Assembly: GCF_004357985.1 (NCBI RefSeq)
Contig: NZ_SMTF01000006.1
Location: 62,001-126,000, forward strand
Direction: 5' to 3'
DNA length: 64,000 nt
From: Luteimonas aestuarii
GTDB lineage: Bacteria; Pseudomonadota; Gammaproteobacteria; Xanthomonadales; Xanthomonadaceae
Shown: piece after piece, positions 33,238 through 42,209 of the stretch
How positions within the stretch are numbered: the stretch's first letter is position 1
How the letters are laid out: every line of letters starts with the position of its first letter
Position numbers and translations under genes: made by a program
The notes under the pieces: generated by a model
The model's input: only the letters and a program-made list of their open reading frames with translations
Databases searched by the model: none
Told to the model about the DNA's origin: nothing

Positions 33238-34092
33238 TCAGCGATACGGACGCGGCCCGCGCCACAGCAATTCGCCGAGGCGATAGACCTGATTCATGTC
33301 GAGCACGTCGCGCGCATCACCGATGGCGTCCAGTTCCGGGTCATCGGGTTCGACCATGCGGCACGGACCGGAGCCGCGTCGCAGCGCGGTTTCCAGCGGG
33401 CACACCATGATCCGTCGCGTGCCCGGCAACGGCAGCGAGAGTTCGGTCATGCCGGCATCGCGCCATGCGCGCAGGCGCGGCTCGGCACGCAGGTCGTAGA
33501 TCACCTGGTAGCCATCGACCTCGAGGCTGGCTTCGTTGCCCGACGTCTGGTGCCGGCGGCCCGCGCCCGGCGCGGCACTGGCTGCCGGCCCGGCGTTGAC
33601 CGGGGCCAGGTCTTCCAGGCGCATGCCGGGCGGCTGGCCGCGCAATGCGCTGGGGCGCCGGGTGGGCGGCGGTGGCGGTGCCGGCGGCTGTGGCGTGGCG
33701 GCCGGGCGTGGCACGGGTTGCGGCGGGCGTGGTGGCACCGGCGTTTGCGCCGTCGATTCGACCACCAGCGGCACGGTAGCCTCCGCGTCCGGGACCGGCG
33801 TGGTCTGCAACCGCGAAGCCGGAGGCGGCGGCGTGGCGGCGGCGTCGTCCGCCGGCGGTCGGTCCGTCGGCCGCGGCGAGGGAACGGGCGGCGACTCGCC
33901 GATGTACTGCACTTCGATGCGGCTGCCGCCCACCGCTTCGCTGCCGCTGCTCACCACCACCGGCGGCGTCAGCATCACGATCAACACCAACAATGCGTGC
34001 AGCAGCAGGCTCGCCAGCGCCGCGATGCGCGGTTGCAGGCGTTCGATGCGGTGGGCGGGCCCGGCGTGCGGCCGGGGCGGCGCGTGGCTCAT
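33238..34092 (-). CDS. TonB-like proline-rich inner-membrane protein
   Basis: A 284-residue protein with a short cytoplasmic start, one transmembrane segment (ALASLLLHALLVLIVMLTPPVVV) and a long proline-rich spacer (about residues 70-155), the layout of TonB-type energy transducers. The C-terminal domain (YQVIYDLRAEPRLRAWRDAGMTELSLPL...) does not carry the recognisable TonB fold motif, so it may bridge the envelope for another partner. It lies between the M1-like peptidase and AraC regulator genes on the same strand. Confidence 0.6.
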   Translation of the reverse strand: MSHAPPRPHAGPAHRIERLQPRIAALASLLLHALLVLIVMLTPPVVVSSGSEAVGGSRIEVQYIGESPPVPSPRPTDRPPADDAAATPPPPASRLQTTPVPDAEATVPLVVESTAQTPVPPRPPQPVPRPAATPQPPAPPPPPTRRPSALRGQPPGMRLEDLAPVNAGPAASAAPGAGRRHQTSGNEASLEVDGYQVIYDLRAEPRLRAWRDAGMTELSLPLPGTRRIMVCPLETALRRGSGPCRMVEPDDPELDAIGDARDVLDMNQVYRLGELLWRGPRPYR

Positions 34093-34227
34093 GCCGCCGC
34101 GGGCGCGGCGGGAGTGCGGGACTTCATCGGCGATCGGGGCGGACGACGTGGGTGCGGCATCGTAACGCGCCCGGGTTCAGGCCCGTCCCTTCCCGGCGGC
34201 ATGCGTGGTGCCGATGCATGCGTGTGT

Positions 34228-35118
34228 TCATGCGGAGGCGCGCAGGCGCATCATCGCTGCGCGGGCATCGGCGACCGGCGGACGACCGAACAGTCGGCTG
34301 TACTCGCGCGTGAACTGCGGCACGCTTTCGTAGCCCACGGTGTAGGCCGCGGTGCTGGCGCTGGCACCCTGCGACTGCATCAGGCGCCGCGCTTCCACCA
34401 GCCGCAGGTGCTTCTGGAACTGCAGTGGCGACAGCGAGGTGACGGCCTTGAAATGCTGGTGGAACGACGACGCGCTCATGCCCGCGATGTTGGCCAGCCG
34501 TTCCACTGCGATGGGTTCGGCGTAGTCGCGGCGCAGCACCTGCACGGCGCGGGCCACCCGCTGCACGTGGCCGTCGGGCCAGCCGAGCTTGCGGATGGCA
34601 TCGCCGTGGCGCCCGGCCAGCAGCCAGTAGTGCATCTCGCGCACGCGCTGTGCCTGCAGTACCGGCAGCGCGTGCGGCTGGTCGAGCAGCTGCATCAGCC
34701 GCAGGGCGGCATCGCGGGTTTCGAGATCGGTGGGTTCGGCGCGGATGGGGGCTAGGTCGGCGCTGTCGGGCAGCGCCATCTCCGCGACCAGGCTGGCGAC
34801 GATGCCGGGGTCGATCTCCAGCACCAGCGAGTAGTACGGCGTGGCCGCACTGGCGTGGGTGATCTGGCTCACGGTGGGCAGGTCGGCGGTGACCAGCAGC
34901 GAGTCGCCCGCGGCGAACTCGACGGTGCGGGTGCCGGCGGTGACCCGCTTGGCCCCCTGCTGCACCAGGCAGGCCATGGGACGGTGCACGTCGTGCATCA
35001 GCTCGCTGGGCGCGGTGGCGCGGACCGCCATGAGTCCCGGGATCGGCGTAGGCGCGAGGCCGTCGGGGCCGGCATGGGTATCGGCGAAGCGGCGGACAGC
35101 ATCGAGCAAGGCGTTCAT
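34228..35118 (-). CDS. AraC family transcriptional regulator
   Basis: A 296-residue regulator. The N-terminal AraC-type sensor domain (PMACLVQQGAKRVTAGTRTVEFAAGDSLLV) is followed by the two helix-turn-helix motifs (about 195-290): IAVERLANIAGMSASSFHQHF and ASTAAYTVGYESVPQFTREYSRLFG. It is divergent from the SDR gene at 35256, the usual arrangement of a regulator and its target. Confidence 0.92.
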   Translation of the reverse strand: MNALLDAVRRFADTHAGPDGLAPTPIPGLMAVRATAPSELMHDVHRPMACLVQQGAKRVTAGTRTVEFAAGDSLLVTADLPTVSQITHASAATPYYSLVLEIDPGIVASLVAEMALPDSADLAPIRAEPTDLETRDAALRLMQLLDQPHALPVLQAQRVREMHYWLLAGRHGDAIRKLGWPDGHVQRVARAVQVLRRDYAEPIAVERLANIAGMSASSFHQHFKAVTSLSPLQFQKHLRLVEARRLMQSQGASASTAAYTVGYESVPQFTREYSRLFGRPPVADARAAMMRLRASA

Positions 35119-35255
35119 GCCGTAATTCTAGCGAATCCCGGAATCGTGTCTTGTGAATTGGAGGATCAGGCAAGGCTTGGCGAGGTTCCGGCAACCCGTT
35201 TCCGGCCGGGCTGGCGATGCTGTCCCTACCTTCCCCACACCCACAGGAGACGCGC

Positions 35256-36011
35256 ATGTCCACCCTCACCCTGATTACCGGCGGCAGCCGCGGCCTCGGC
35301 CGCAACACCGCCCTCCATGTCGCGCGGGCCGGCGGCGACGTGCTGCTGACCTATCGCGGCAATGCCGAACAGGCCCACGCCGTCGTCGCCGAGATCGCGG
35401 CGCTGGGCCGGACGGCGGTGGCGCTGCAGCTCGATACCGGCGCGGTGTCCGGTTTCGCCGACTTCAGCGAGCGGCTGCGCACCGCGCTGCGCGACACCTG
35501 GCGACGCGAGCGTTTCGACCACCTGGTCAACAACGCCGGGCATGGCGATACCGCATCCATCGCCGACACCACCGAGGCGCAGTTCGACCGGCTGGTGGAC
35601 GTGCACTTCAAGGGCGTGTTCTTCCTGACGCAGGCGTTGTTGCCGCTGATCGAAGACGGTGGCCGCATCGTCAACGTGTCCACCGGCCTCACCCGGTTCG
35701 CCTATCCGGGGTACGCGGCGTATGCGGCGGCGAAGGGCGCCGTCGAAGTGCTGACGCGCTACCTGGCCAAGGAACTCGGCGCGCGCGGCATCGCGGTGAA
35801 CACGGTGGCGCCGGGCGCGATCGAAACCGATTTCGGCGGCGGCGTGGTGCGCGACAACCCGGAGATCAACCGCCAGCTCGCCGGCATCACCGCGCTCGGT
35901 CGCGTGGGCGTGGCCGACGACATCGGCGCGATGGTCGCCAGCCTGCTGGGCGACGCCAACCGCTGGGTCACGGCGCAGCGCATCGAAGTGTCGGGCGGAC
36001 AGGCGATCTGA
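35256..36011 (+). CDS. SDR family oxidoreductase
   Basis: A 251-residue SDR with TGGSRGLG (cofactor site), NNAGHGD, a serine in NVSTGLT and catalytic YAAAK; the end (LGDANRWVTAQRIEVSGGQAI) is typical of FabG-like SDRs. It starts behind AGGAGA. It is divergent from an AraC regulator, so probably induced by it; substrate unknown. Confidence 0.92.
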   Translation: MSTLTLITGGSRGLGRNTALHVARAGGDVLLTYRGNAEQAHAVVAEIAALGRTAVALQLDTGAVSGFADFSERLRTALRDTWRRERFDHLVNNAGHGDTASIADTTEAQFDRLVDVHFKGVFFLTQALLPLIEDGGRIVNVSTGLTRFAYPGYAAYAAAKGAVEVLTRYLAKELGARGIAVNTVAPGAIETDFGGGVVRDNPEINRQLAGITALGRVGVADDIGAMVASLLGDANRWVTAQRIEVSGGQAI

Positions 36012-36040
36012 CGACGCAGTACGCAATCACTGCCTCACAT

Positions 36041-36066
36041 GAAAAAGAGCCGGGCATCTGCCCGGT
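36041..36066 (-). terminator. Rho-independent terminator downstream of htpG
   Basis: Arms CCGGGCA (36050-36056) and TGCCCGG (36059-36065). Read on the - strand the hairpin is followed by CTCTTTTTC, so it ends leftward transcription from htpG. Transcription from the SDR gene meets the same hairpin without a T tract. Confidence 0.75.
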
Positions 36067-36073
36067 CTTCCAC

Positions 36074-36107
36074 CTTGCCGCATGCAACAACTTGCCGCAT
36101 GCAACAA
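36074..36107. repeat. Perfect 17-bp tandem duplication
   Basis: CTTGCCGCATGCAACAA occurs twice back to back (36074-36090 and 36091-36107), between the htpG stop codon and its terminator. Confidence 0.9.
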
Positions 36108-36114
36108 GAAGCCG

Positions 36115-38010
36115 TCACCCCAGCAGCAGGCGGTTCACGCGCTGGATGAAGGCGGCGGGATCGGGCAGCGGTGCGCCTGCGGCGATCTCGGCCTGCTCCA
36201 GCAGCAAGGTGGCGAGGTCGCCGGCCTTGGCATCGTCGCTTTCACCTTCGATCCGCTGCAACAGGGCGTGCTGGGGATTGATCTCCAGGGTCGGCTTGCT
36301 GTCGGGGATGTCCTGCCCGGCCTCGCGCAGCAGGCGTGCGAGGTGCGGTGCCATGTCGTAGTCGGCCAGCGCCAGGCACGAAGGCGAGTCGGTCAGGCGC
36401 GCGGACACGCGCACGTCCGCCACGCGCTCGCCCAGCAGCGACTTGATCCGTTCGACCAGCGGCGCCGCGGCCTGCGCGGCTTCGTCCTGCTTCGCCTTGT
36501 CGGCGGCATCGAGCGGCAGTTCGCCCTTGGCGACGTTCTTCAGCGGCTTGCCGGCGTACTCGTGCAGGTGGCCGAGCATCCATTCGTCGATGCGGTCGAA
36601 CATCAGCAGGACCTCGATGTCCTTCGCGCGGAAGGCCTCGAGCTGCGGGCTGCCGGCGGCGGCCTTGTAGCCATCGGCGGTGATGTACCAGATCGGGTCC
36701 TGCCCCGGCGGCATGCGGCCAACGTAGTCGTCCAGCGAGACGGCCTGCGTCGCGCCTTCGCCCTTCGTCGAGGCGAAGCGCAGCAGCTTCGCGATGCGCT
36801 CGCGGTTGCCGTGGTCCTCGACGATGCCCTCCTTCAGCGTGTTGCCGAAGGCCTTGAGGAAGGCGGCGAACGCCTCCGGCTCGTCGCGCGACAGCTTCTC
36901 GATCAGGTCCAGCACGCGCTTCACGCAGGCGCCGCGGATGCGTTCGAGCTGGCGGTTCTGCTGCAGGATCTCGCGGCTGACGTTGAGCGGCAGGTCGTCG
37001 GCGTCCACCACGCCACGCACGAAGCGCAGGTAGTTGGGCAGCAGTTCCTCCGCCGCGTCCATGACGAAGACGCGCTTGATGTACAGCTTGAGACCCTTGC
37101 GCTCGTCGCGCCCGCCCAGCATCAGGTCGAACGGCGGTTGCGCCGGCAGGTACAGCAGGGTGGTGAAACTCTGGCTGCCCTCGACGCGGTTGTGGGTCCA
37201 CGCGGCGGGATCGTTGAAGTCGTGGCCGAGGGACTTGTAGAAGGCCTTGTAGTCGTCGTCGGGGATGTCGGACTTGGATTTGGTCCACAACGCAGACGCG
37301 TCGTTCGCGGTTTCCCATTCCGGCGCGGCCTCGGCCCTGGCGTCCTCGCCTTCGGCGGCCGGCGGCGCCTCCTTCGGCATGCGGATCGGGAAGGCGACGT
37401 GGTCGGAATACTTGCGCACCAGCGAACGCAGCTTCCAGCCATCGAGGAAATCGTCCTCGCCGTCCTTGAGGTGCAGCACGATGGTGGTTCCGCGTTCGGG
37501 CAGCGTGGCGGCATCGAGCGTGTACTCGCCGCGGCCGTCGCTTTCCCAACGCACGCCGTCTTCGGGCGCGGCGTCGGCGCGGCGGGTGAGTACGGTGACG
37601 CGGTCGGCGACCACGAAGGCCGAGTAGAAGCCGACGCCGAACTGGCCGATCAGGCGTGCGTCGGCCTTCTTCTCTTCGCCCAACGCTTCCAGGAAACGGC
37701 GCGTGCCCGAGCTGGCGATGCTGCCGATGTTGGCGACCACCTCGTCGCGCGACATGCCGATGCCGTTGTCGCGGAGGGTGACGGTGCGCGCGGCCTTGTC
37801 CCAGCTCACGTCGATGTGCAGTTCACCGTCGCCGGCGGTCAGGGCGGGATTGGCGATGGCCTCGAAGCGCAGCTTGTCGCAGGCATCGGAGGCGTTGGAG
37901 ATCAACTCGCGCAGGAAGATTTCCTTGTGCGAGTACAGCGAGTGCGTCACCAGGTGCAGGACCTGGGCGACTTCGGCTTCGAACTTGCGGGTTTCGGTGG
38001 TGGTGGTCAT
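36115..38010 (-). CDS. htpG: Molecular chaperone HtpG (Hsp90)
   Basis: A 631-residue Hsp90 of usual bacterial length. N-terminal GHKL ATPase: ELISNASDACDKL, DNGIGMS, GQFGVGFYSAF. Middle domain with YIKRVFVMD and GVVDADDLPLNVSREILQQ, and a C-terminal dimerisation part (ARLTDSPSCLALADYDMAPHL). It helps fold and remodel client proteins in the cytoplasm. It starts behind AGGGAGCGCC and ends at a Rho-independent terminator; apparently a single-gene unit. Confidence 0.97.
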   Translation of the reverse strand: MTTTTETRKFEAEVAQVLHLVTHSLYSHKEIFLRELISNASDACDKLRFEAIANPALTAGDGELHIDVSWDKAARTVTLRDNGIGMSRDEVVANIGSIASSGTRRFLEALGEEKKADARLIGQFGVGFYSAFVVADRVTVLTRRADAAPEDGVRWESDGRGEYTLDAATLPERGTTIVLHLKDGEDDFLDGWKLRSLVRKYSDHVAFPIRMPKEAPPAAEGEDARAEAAPEWETANDASALWTKSKSDIPDDDYKAFYKSLGHDFNDPAAWTHNRVEGSQSFTTLLYLPAQPPFDLMLGGRDERKGLKLYIKRVFVMDAAEELLPNYLRFVRGVVDADDLPLNVSREILQQNRQLERIRGACVKRVLDLIEKLSRDEPEAFAAFLKAFGNTLKEGIVEDHGNRERIAKLLRFASTKGEGATQAVSLDDYVGRMPPGQDPIWYITADGYKAAAGSPQLEAFRAKDIEVLLMFDRIDEWMLGHLHEYAGKPLKNVAKGELPLDAADKAKQDEAAQAAAPLVERIKSLLGERVADVRVSARLTDSPSCLALADYDMAPHLARLLREAGQDIPDSKPTLEINPQHALLQRIEGESDDAKAGDLATLLLEQAEIAAGAPLPDPAAFIQRVNRLLLG

Positions 38011-38160
38011 GGCGCTCCCTGGCGTGCCTTGGCTGGGCAGGGATATGCGCGCAGCGCAGCCGATTTCAAGCGCGGCCGGTCGAAGCCCATCCGCGGCGAG
38101 GCGTGCCCTGCCGCGAGGCCGTACGGCAAGCGGCCGGGCGCGGCGTACGGCGTCCCGACT

Positions 38161-38188
38161 AAAAAAGCCCCGGCAGGACCGGGGCTTT
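38161..38188 (-). terminator. Rho-independent terminator of the DUF2383 gene
   Basis: Arms GCCCCGG (38167-38173) and CCGGGGC (38179-38185). On the - strand it is followed by TTTTTTAG, 54 bases past the end of the ferritin-like gene. Confidence 0.8.
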
Positions 38189-38241
38189 CGCAGTGCGTCG
38201 CCGACCCTCCCCGCGGACAGGGAGGGCCCGGGACCGGCGAC

Positions 38242-38697
38242 TTACTTGACGGCCTTCAGCGCCGCCTTGCGGTTGCGCATGATGTCGTGGCACTGCACCA
38301 CGCGTGGCATGTACTTCTCGGCGGCGGCGCGGGCCGGGGCCGGGGTGCCGCTGTCGTTGATGGTGTCGCGGAAGGCTTCCAGCAGGCGGTCTTCCGACTC
38401 CTCCAGCTCGGCCACGTAGGCATAGTTGGTGTCGCCCAGCGCGGCGCGGGTCTTGCCGTACAGCTGGTGCATGCTGCCGACCATGGTGCCCTTCTCGGCC
38501 GGCTCGCCGCCGGCGGCGGCCACGTCGACGCTGAGGCCGTTGACGATCTCGCGCTTGTGGCCGGCCATCTGGTTGAACAGCGAAGCCAGCTCGGGATCCT
38601 TCACCTTCTCGGCGGCCTCGCCGTAGAACTCGCTGCCATCGCGCGCGATTTCGATGAGGTCGTTGAGGCTGTGCTGGATCTTCTTTTCCATGTTCAT
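38242..38697 (-). CDS. DUF2383 / PA2169-type four-helix protein
   Basis: A 151-residue helical protein (SLNDLIEIARDGSEFYGEAAEKV, SLFNQMAGHKREIVNGL, EESEDRLLEAFRDTI) of the DUF2383 group, which forms a ferritin-like bundle and is often stress-related. It starts behind AAGGAG. Metal binding is possible through its glutamates and histidines but has not been read as a complete site. Confidence 0.82.
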   Translation of the reverse strand: MNMEKKIQHSLNDLIEIARDGSEFYGEAAEKVKDPELASLFNQMAGHKREIVNGLSVDVAAAGGEPAEKGTMVGSMHQLYGKTRAALGDTNYAYVAELEESEDRLLEAFRDTINDSGTPAPARAAAEKYMPRVVQCHDIMRNRKAALKAVK

Positions 38698-38844
38698 GGC
38701 GTGACTCCTTGGGGGAAAGTGCAGCTACTTTCCGCGATCGCCCATGAAGCCCGCGTGCAGCATCGCGCATTCACGGAATGCGCGGACCGATGCGTTGAAC
38801 TTTGTGCAGCGCGCGCGAAGAAGGCGCGCCGCGAACTGCGTCGA

Positions 38845-39582
38845 TCACCAGATCATCCGCAACATGGCGGCATCGATCGCAGTGCCCGGCAACACGTACG
38901 CGGGCGCCAGGTGCACCACGAGGAAGAAGGGCACGCCCCACAGCGTCTGGCGATGTACCCGGCGCAAGGTCAGCAGGTCGTACGCCACCAGGATGGCGCC
39001 CAGCGCGAGCAGCCCGGCCATCGTCAACGGCACCGCGGGCAGTCCGGCGAACACCGGCAGGCTGAACACGCGCACGAGTGCCGGCGACATGATGGCGAAC
39101 ATGGCCAGCAGCATCAGCCGCTTGTGCGCATCGGCCTGCGTGCGCATGGCGATCGCGCGGGACAACAGCGTGGCGTAGGCCACCAGCGCACCGAAGTTGC
39201 CCCACAGCACCATGCTGACCATGCCCCGTCGTGCGTCGACGTCGATGCCGCCCAGCCGCCACTGCGTGGGCATCTGCGCCATCGTGTGCAGCGACGTGAC
39301 GATGACGGCGACGGCGAGCACCACGCCAAATGTCCCCAGGCGGCGATGCAACGCGGTGCGCCCGCCGGCCACCAGCAGCGCCTGCACCGCGAACAGCACG
39401 AACCAGGCCGTGACCACGATGCCGTGCACCTGCTGGTGCAGCGGCAGCGGCTGGGAAGGCCGGAACAGCGTGCCCCAGAAACCCAGCACCACCGAGGCCA
39501 GCAACAGCAGCCCCATCGCCGGGAAGAACAGGCCGCGTCGCCGCGTGCGCGGCATGGCGTGGGACGTGGCGACGGAGGACAT
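38845..39582 (-). CDS. Multi-pass membrane protein
   Basis: About 245 residues with roughly six hydrophobic segments (FFPAMGLLLLASVVLGFW, GIVVTAWFVLFAVQALLVAG, GTFGVVLAVAVIVTSL, FGALVAYATLL, AGLLALGAILVAYDLL, PFFLVVHLAPAYVL). A histidine in LHQQVHGIVVTAWFVL and LGTFG recall heme- or quinone-linked four-to-six-helix proteins related to DUF2306, without a firm match. Starts at 39588 and 39582 are both possible; AAGG fits 39582 better. Confidence 0.65.
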   Translation of the reverse strand: MSSVATSHAMPRTRRRGLFFPAMGLLLLASVVLGFWGTLFRPSQPLPLHQQVHGIVVTAWFVLFAVQALLVAGGRTALHRRLGTFGVVLAVAVIVTSLHTMAQMPTQWRLGGIDVDARRGMVSMVLWGNFGALVAYATLLSRAIAMRTQADAHKRLMLLAMFAIMSPALVRVFSLPVFAGLPAVPLTMAGLLALGAILVAYDLLTLRRVHRQTLWGVPFFLVVHLAPAYVLPGTAIDAAMLRMIW

Positions 39583-39674
39583 GGGCATTGGCCTTCTGGC
39601 GGCGGACATCAGGGGGTTCCAACGCGACTCGTGGTCGCGAACGGACGGTGGCAGGCCAGTGCTATCGTGCGGCC

Positions 39675-40235
39675 ATGCCCAGGACAATCGAAAAAATTGC
39701 CTTCAAGGCGACATTGCAGCGGCCCGCCGAGCCGAAGGACGCCACATGGACCTTCCTGGTGCTGCCATCAGGCGCCAGCGCGAAGCTGCCGGCACGCGGC
39801 ATGGTGACGGTGGAGGGCACGCTGGCCGGGCAGTCGTTCCAGGCCACGCTGGAACCCGATGGCGAAGGCAGCCACTGGCTGAAGGTGGACAAGGCGCTGC
39901 ATGAATCCGCCGGTGTCGACGCGGGCGATACGGTCGCACTCGAGGTTGCACCGGTGCGGGAAGAACCCGAGCCGAAAGTGCCGCCCGACGTACGCAAGGC
40001 GCTGGCCGATCATCCTGCCGCGATGGCGACCTGGCAGGACATCACCGCGATTGCGCGGCGCGACTGGATCCACTGGATCACGTCGGGCAAGAAGGCCGAG
40101 ACACGCGTCAAGCGCATCGCCACGGCGTGCGACATGCTGGGCTCGGGCAAACGTCGCGCGTGTTGCTTCGACCGTTCCGGCAAGTACAGCCGCGGCAACA
40201 TGGGCGCGCCGAGGGCAGCGGACCGCAAAGCCTGA
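39675..40235 (+). CDS. DUF1905 / YdeI-OmdA family protein
   Basis: A 186-residue protein. The N-terminal DUF1905 beta-barrel-like part (KIAFKATLQRP...WTFLVLPSGASAKLPARG) is followed by the YdeI/OmdA-like helical part (PPDVRKALADHPAAMATWQDITAIARRDWIHWI). Members have been linked to bacteriocin resistance, but function is unclear. Divergent from the membrane-protein gene. Confidence 0.8.
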   Translation: MPRTIEKIAFKATLQRPAEPKDATWTFLVLPSGASAKLPARGMVTVEGTLAGQSFQATLEPDGEGSHWLKVDKALHESAGVDAGDTVALEVAPVREEPEPKVPPDVRKALADHPAAMATWQDITAIARRDWIHWITSGKKAETRVKRIATACDMLGSGKRRACCFDRSGKYSRGNMGAPRAADRKA

Positions 40236-40255
40236 TCGGTGGGTGGGCGCAGGAA

Positions 40256-40281
40256 GGGGAGACGACGATGGCCGTCTCCCC
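40256..40281. terminator. Hairpin after the YdeI-like gene
   Basis: Perfect arms GGGGAGACG (40256-40264) and CGTCTCCCC (40273-40281), 21 bases past the stop codon. No T tract, so activity as a terminator is uncertain. Confidence 0.45.
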
Positions 40282-40334
40282 CGGGAACGCGCAGGCCAGA
40301 CGAGTCGCCCGCGCGCAAACCTGGCGATACGCAA

Positions 40335-40364
40335 GGTGCGCATGCCGGTGCGGGCATGCGCACC
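40335..40364. terminator. Long hairpin after the fasciclin gene
   Basis: Perfect 12-base arms GGTGCGCATGCC (40335-40346) and GGCATGCGCACC (40353-40364), 8 bases beyond the leftward fasciclin stop codon. Unusually long arms; no T tract on either strand. Confidence 0.5.
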
Positions 40365-40372
40365 GGCACCGC

Positions 40373-40987
40373 TTACGGCATCAGCACCGTGTCGATCACG
40401 TGGATCACGCCGTTGCTCTGGCGCAGGTCGGCGGTGGTGACGGTGGAGGTGCCGCCCTGGGCGTCGGTCAGCGTGACGGTGCCGCCGTCGGCGCGCGCGG
40501 TGAGCGTGCCGCCCTGCACCGTGGTCAGCGTGGCGCTGCCGCCACCGGCTTCGATCTGCTGCACCAGCGTGGCGGCATCCACGTTGCCCGGCACCACGTG
40601 GTAGGTCAGGACGCCGGTCAGGTCGTCGCGGCGCTCGGGCGTGAGCAATCCGTCCACGGTGCCGGCCGGCAGCTTGTCGAACGCGGCGTTGGTCGGCGCG
40701 AACACGGTGAACGGACCGGTGCCCTTCAGCGTGTCGACCAGCCCCGCCGCCTGCACCGCAGCGACGAGCGTGGTGTGGTCGGGCGACGCGATGGCGCCAT
40801 CGACCACGTCGCCGGTCGCGGCGGACGCATCGCCATAGGCCATGCCGGCATCGGCGACGGGCGCGCTTTCGGCCACTTCGGTGCCGACGGCATCGGCGTC
40901 TGCGGTGGTGTCGGCCGGCGTGTCGGCGGCGCAGGCGGTCAGGGTGAAGGCTGCAAGCAGTGCGGCGGTAAGCATCGAGGTCTTCAT
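40373..40987 (-). CDS. Fasciclin-domain lipoprotein
   Basis: A 204-residue protein. The start at 40987 gives a lipobox TLTAC (C19), then an acidic/alanine-rich linker and a single fasciclin (FAS1) domain with the motifs FTVFAPTNAAFDKLP and VLTYHVVPGN, ending SNGVIHVIDTVLMP. FAS1 domains mediate adhesion or small-molecule binding at the cell surface. Confidence 0.92.
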   Translation of the reverse strand: MKTSMLTAALLAAFTLTACAADTPADTTADADAVGTEVAESAPVADAGMAYGDASAATGDVVDGAIASPDHTTLVAAVQAAGLVDTLKGTGPFTVFAPTNAAFDKLPAGTVDGLLTPERRDDLTGVLTYHVVPGNVDAATLVQQIEAGGGSATLTTVQGGTLTARADGGTVTLTDAQGGTSTVTTADLRQSNGVIHVIDTVLMP

Positions 40988-41363
40988 CGGTTCGGTCTCC
41001 TGGGCGATGTTCCCGGCCGGATGGCGCGGGAGGTCCGGCGTGATGACCGGATGTGATCGCCAATACGCGGCAGACGCGCGGGTAGATGCATCACGCGGCG
41101 CTAACAAATGAGGCGCCACGCGGCGACAGGGGAAAGTGCGCGGCGCAACGCCCGCATTCCGACTGGCGTCGGATCGCGCCATGACCCAAGCGCTCAGCGC
41201 AGGTCGCCAGGGCCATGGACGAGTTCCCGCGCCGACGCCAGCGACGCCAGCAGGTCACATGCATCGAAGCCTCGCCCAAGGTGCGCGTGCCGGCGGTCTT
41301 CTGGTTTCCCCGCAAGAGGCGCGAGCGGCACTCGATTGAACGCTGGCGTGTCGAAAGGCTGGC

Positions 41364-41627
41364 TTAGCGGGCGCGCTTGCGCGTCGGCGGATCCGCCGCG
41401 CGCGACGGTGCACCTGGATCGGCATCGATCCGGGTGAGCGTTCGTGTGGTGCCGAGAACCTCGACTTTTCCGCCGGACTTGCGGAAGGCATCCATGTCGT
41501 CGGCGATGCGTTCGCGGGTGAGCGTTGGCGACTGTTTCGGCTTGCGCGAAACGGACGTGCGGCCGGTTTTGGCGCTTTCGCCCGCGGGCGGAGCGGAGAT
41601 GGCGCCGGGGCGCTTGGGACGCGGCAT
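41364..41627 (-). CDS. Small basic protein
   Basis: An 87-residue, proline- and arginine-rich protein with a conserved-looking core TRERIADDMDAFRKSGGKVEVL. That core resembles the Dx-aF-x-GG-x-i pattern of several small bacterial regulators, without proof of relation. It follows the YkgJ-like gene by 12 bases, same strand, so they are probably co-transcribed. Confidence 0.5.
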   Translation of the reverse strand: MPRPKRPGAISAPPAGESAKTGRTSVSRKPKQSPTLTRERIADDMDAFRKSGGKVEVLGTTRTLTRIDADPGAPSRAADPPTRKRAR

Positions 41628-41639
41628 GTCGCTTTCTCC

Positions 41640-41951
41640 TCAGTACATCTGCAGCGGGATGCCGCGGCGGTTGCGGTCGCTGTAGTCGGCGCGCACGTCG
41701 TTGCAGTACGGGCCGGCCATGACGAAACGCCTGCAGACGTCAGGGCGGGTGTCGTAGATCCCGCAACGCATGTGCGCGGCATCGATGGCCACGCACCAGC
41801 CCTCGGCATCGCGCGCCATCACGTCGAGACCGGCAGCGGTGGTGTCGGTAAGGTGTGTCGGAATGCGGTCTTCCGGCTGCAGTACCACCGTCAGTCGGCA
41901 GCAGACGGCGTCGCAGCGCTCGCAGAGGGCGGATGCAGTGCTACAGGCCAT
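41640..41951 (-). CDS. YkgJ family cysteine cluster protein
   Basis: A 103-residue protein with the YkgJ cysteine pattern: CERCDAVCC near the N-terminus, then WCVAID, MRCGIYDTRPDVCRRF and GPYCNDVRADY, about eight cysteines that could hold an iron-sulphur or zinc cluster. Family function unknown. First of a two-gene unit with the small basic protein. Confidence 0.82.
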   Translation of the reverse strand: MACSTASALCERCDAVCCRLTVVLQPEDRIPTHLTDTTAAGLDVMARDAEGWCVAIDAAHMRCGIYDTRPDVCRRFVMAGPYCNDVRADYSDRNRRGIPLQMY

Positions 41952-42209
41952 CAGGCGAGCTGTCGCGGGCGTCGGCGCCAGGCATGCGGCACTCCCGTGG
42001 GGGCTTCGACCGTGCAGGGAGGAAGCGGGGGAAGAAGCGCAGCGAGCGACACGAAGCGCAGTCGGACGGCACGCGAAGGCTGGCAACGCGCCAGTGAAAG
42101 GACTCGCGGCGTCCATCCTACGCCCATTGGTGGCGACGCGCCTGTGCAAGACCCGTGCCGTCACGGCAACGATTCAGGCGCATACTCGGTGCTCCGATGG
42201 AGCCATCAC

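Noticed and set aside
36074-36107. CRISPR-like repeat
   Set aside because: Only two back-to-back copies with no spacer.
36082-39807. Long open frame (1241 codons) opposite htpG and DUF2383
   Set aside because: Repetitive histidine/arginine-rich translation; htpG on the other strand is certain.
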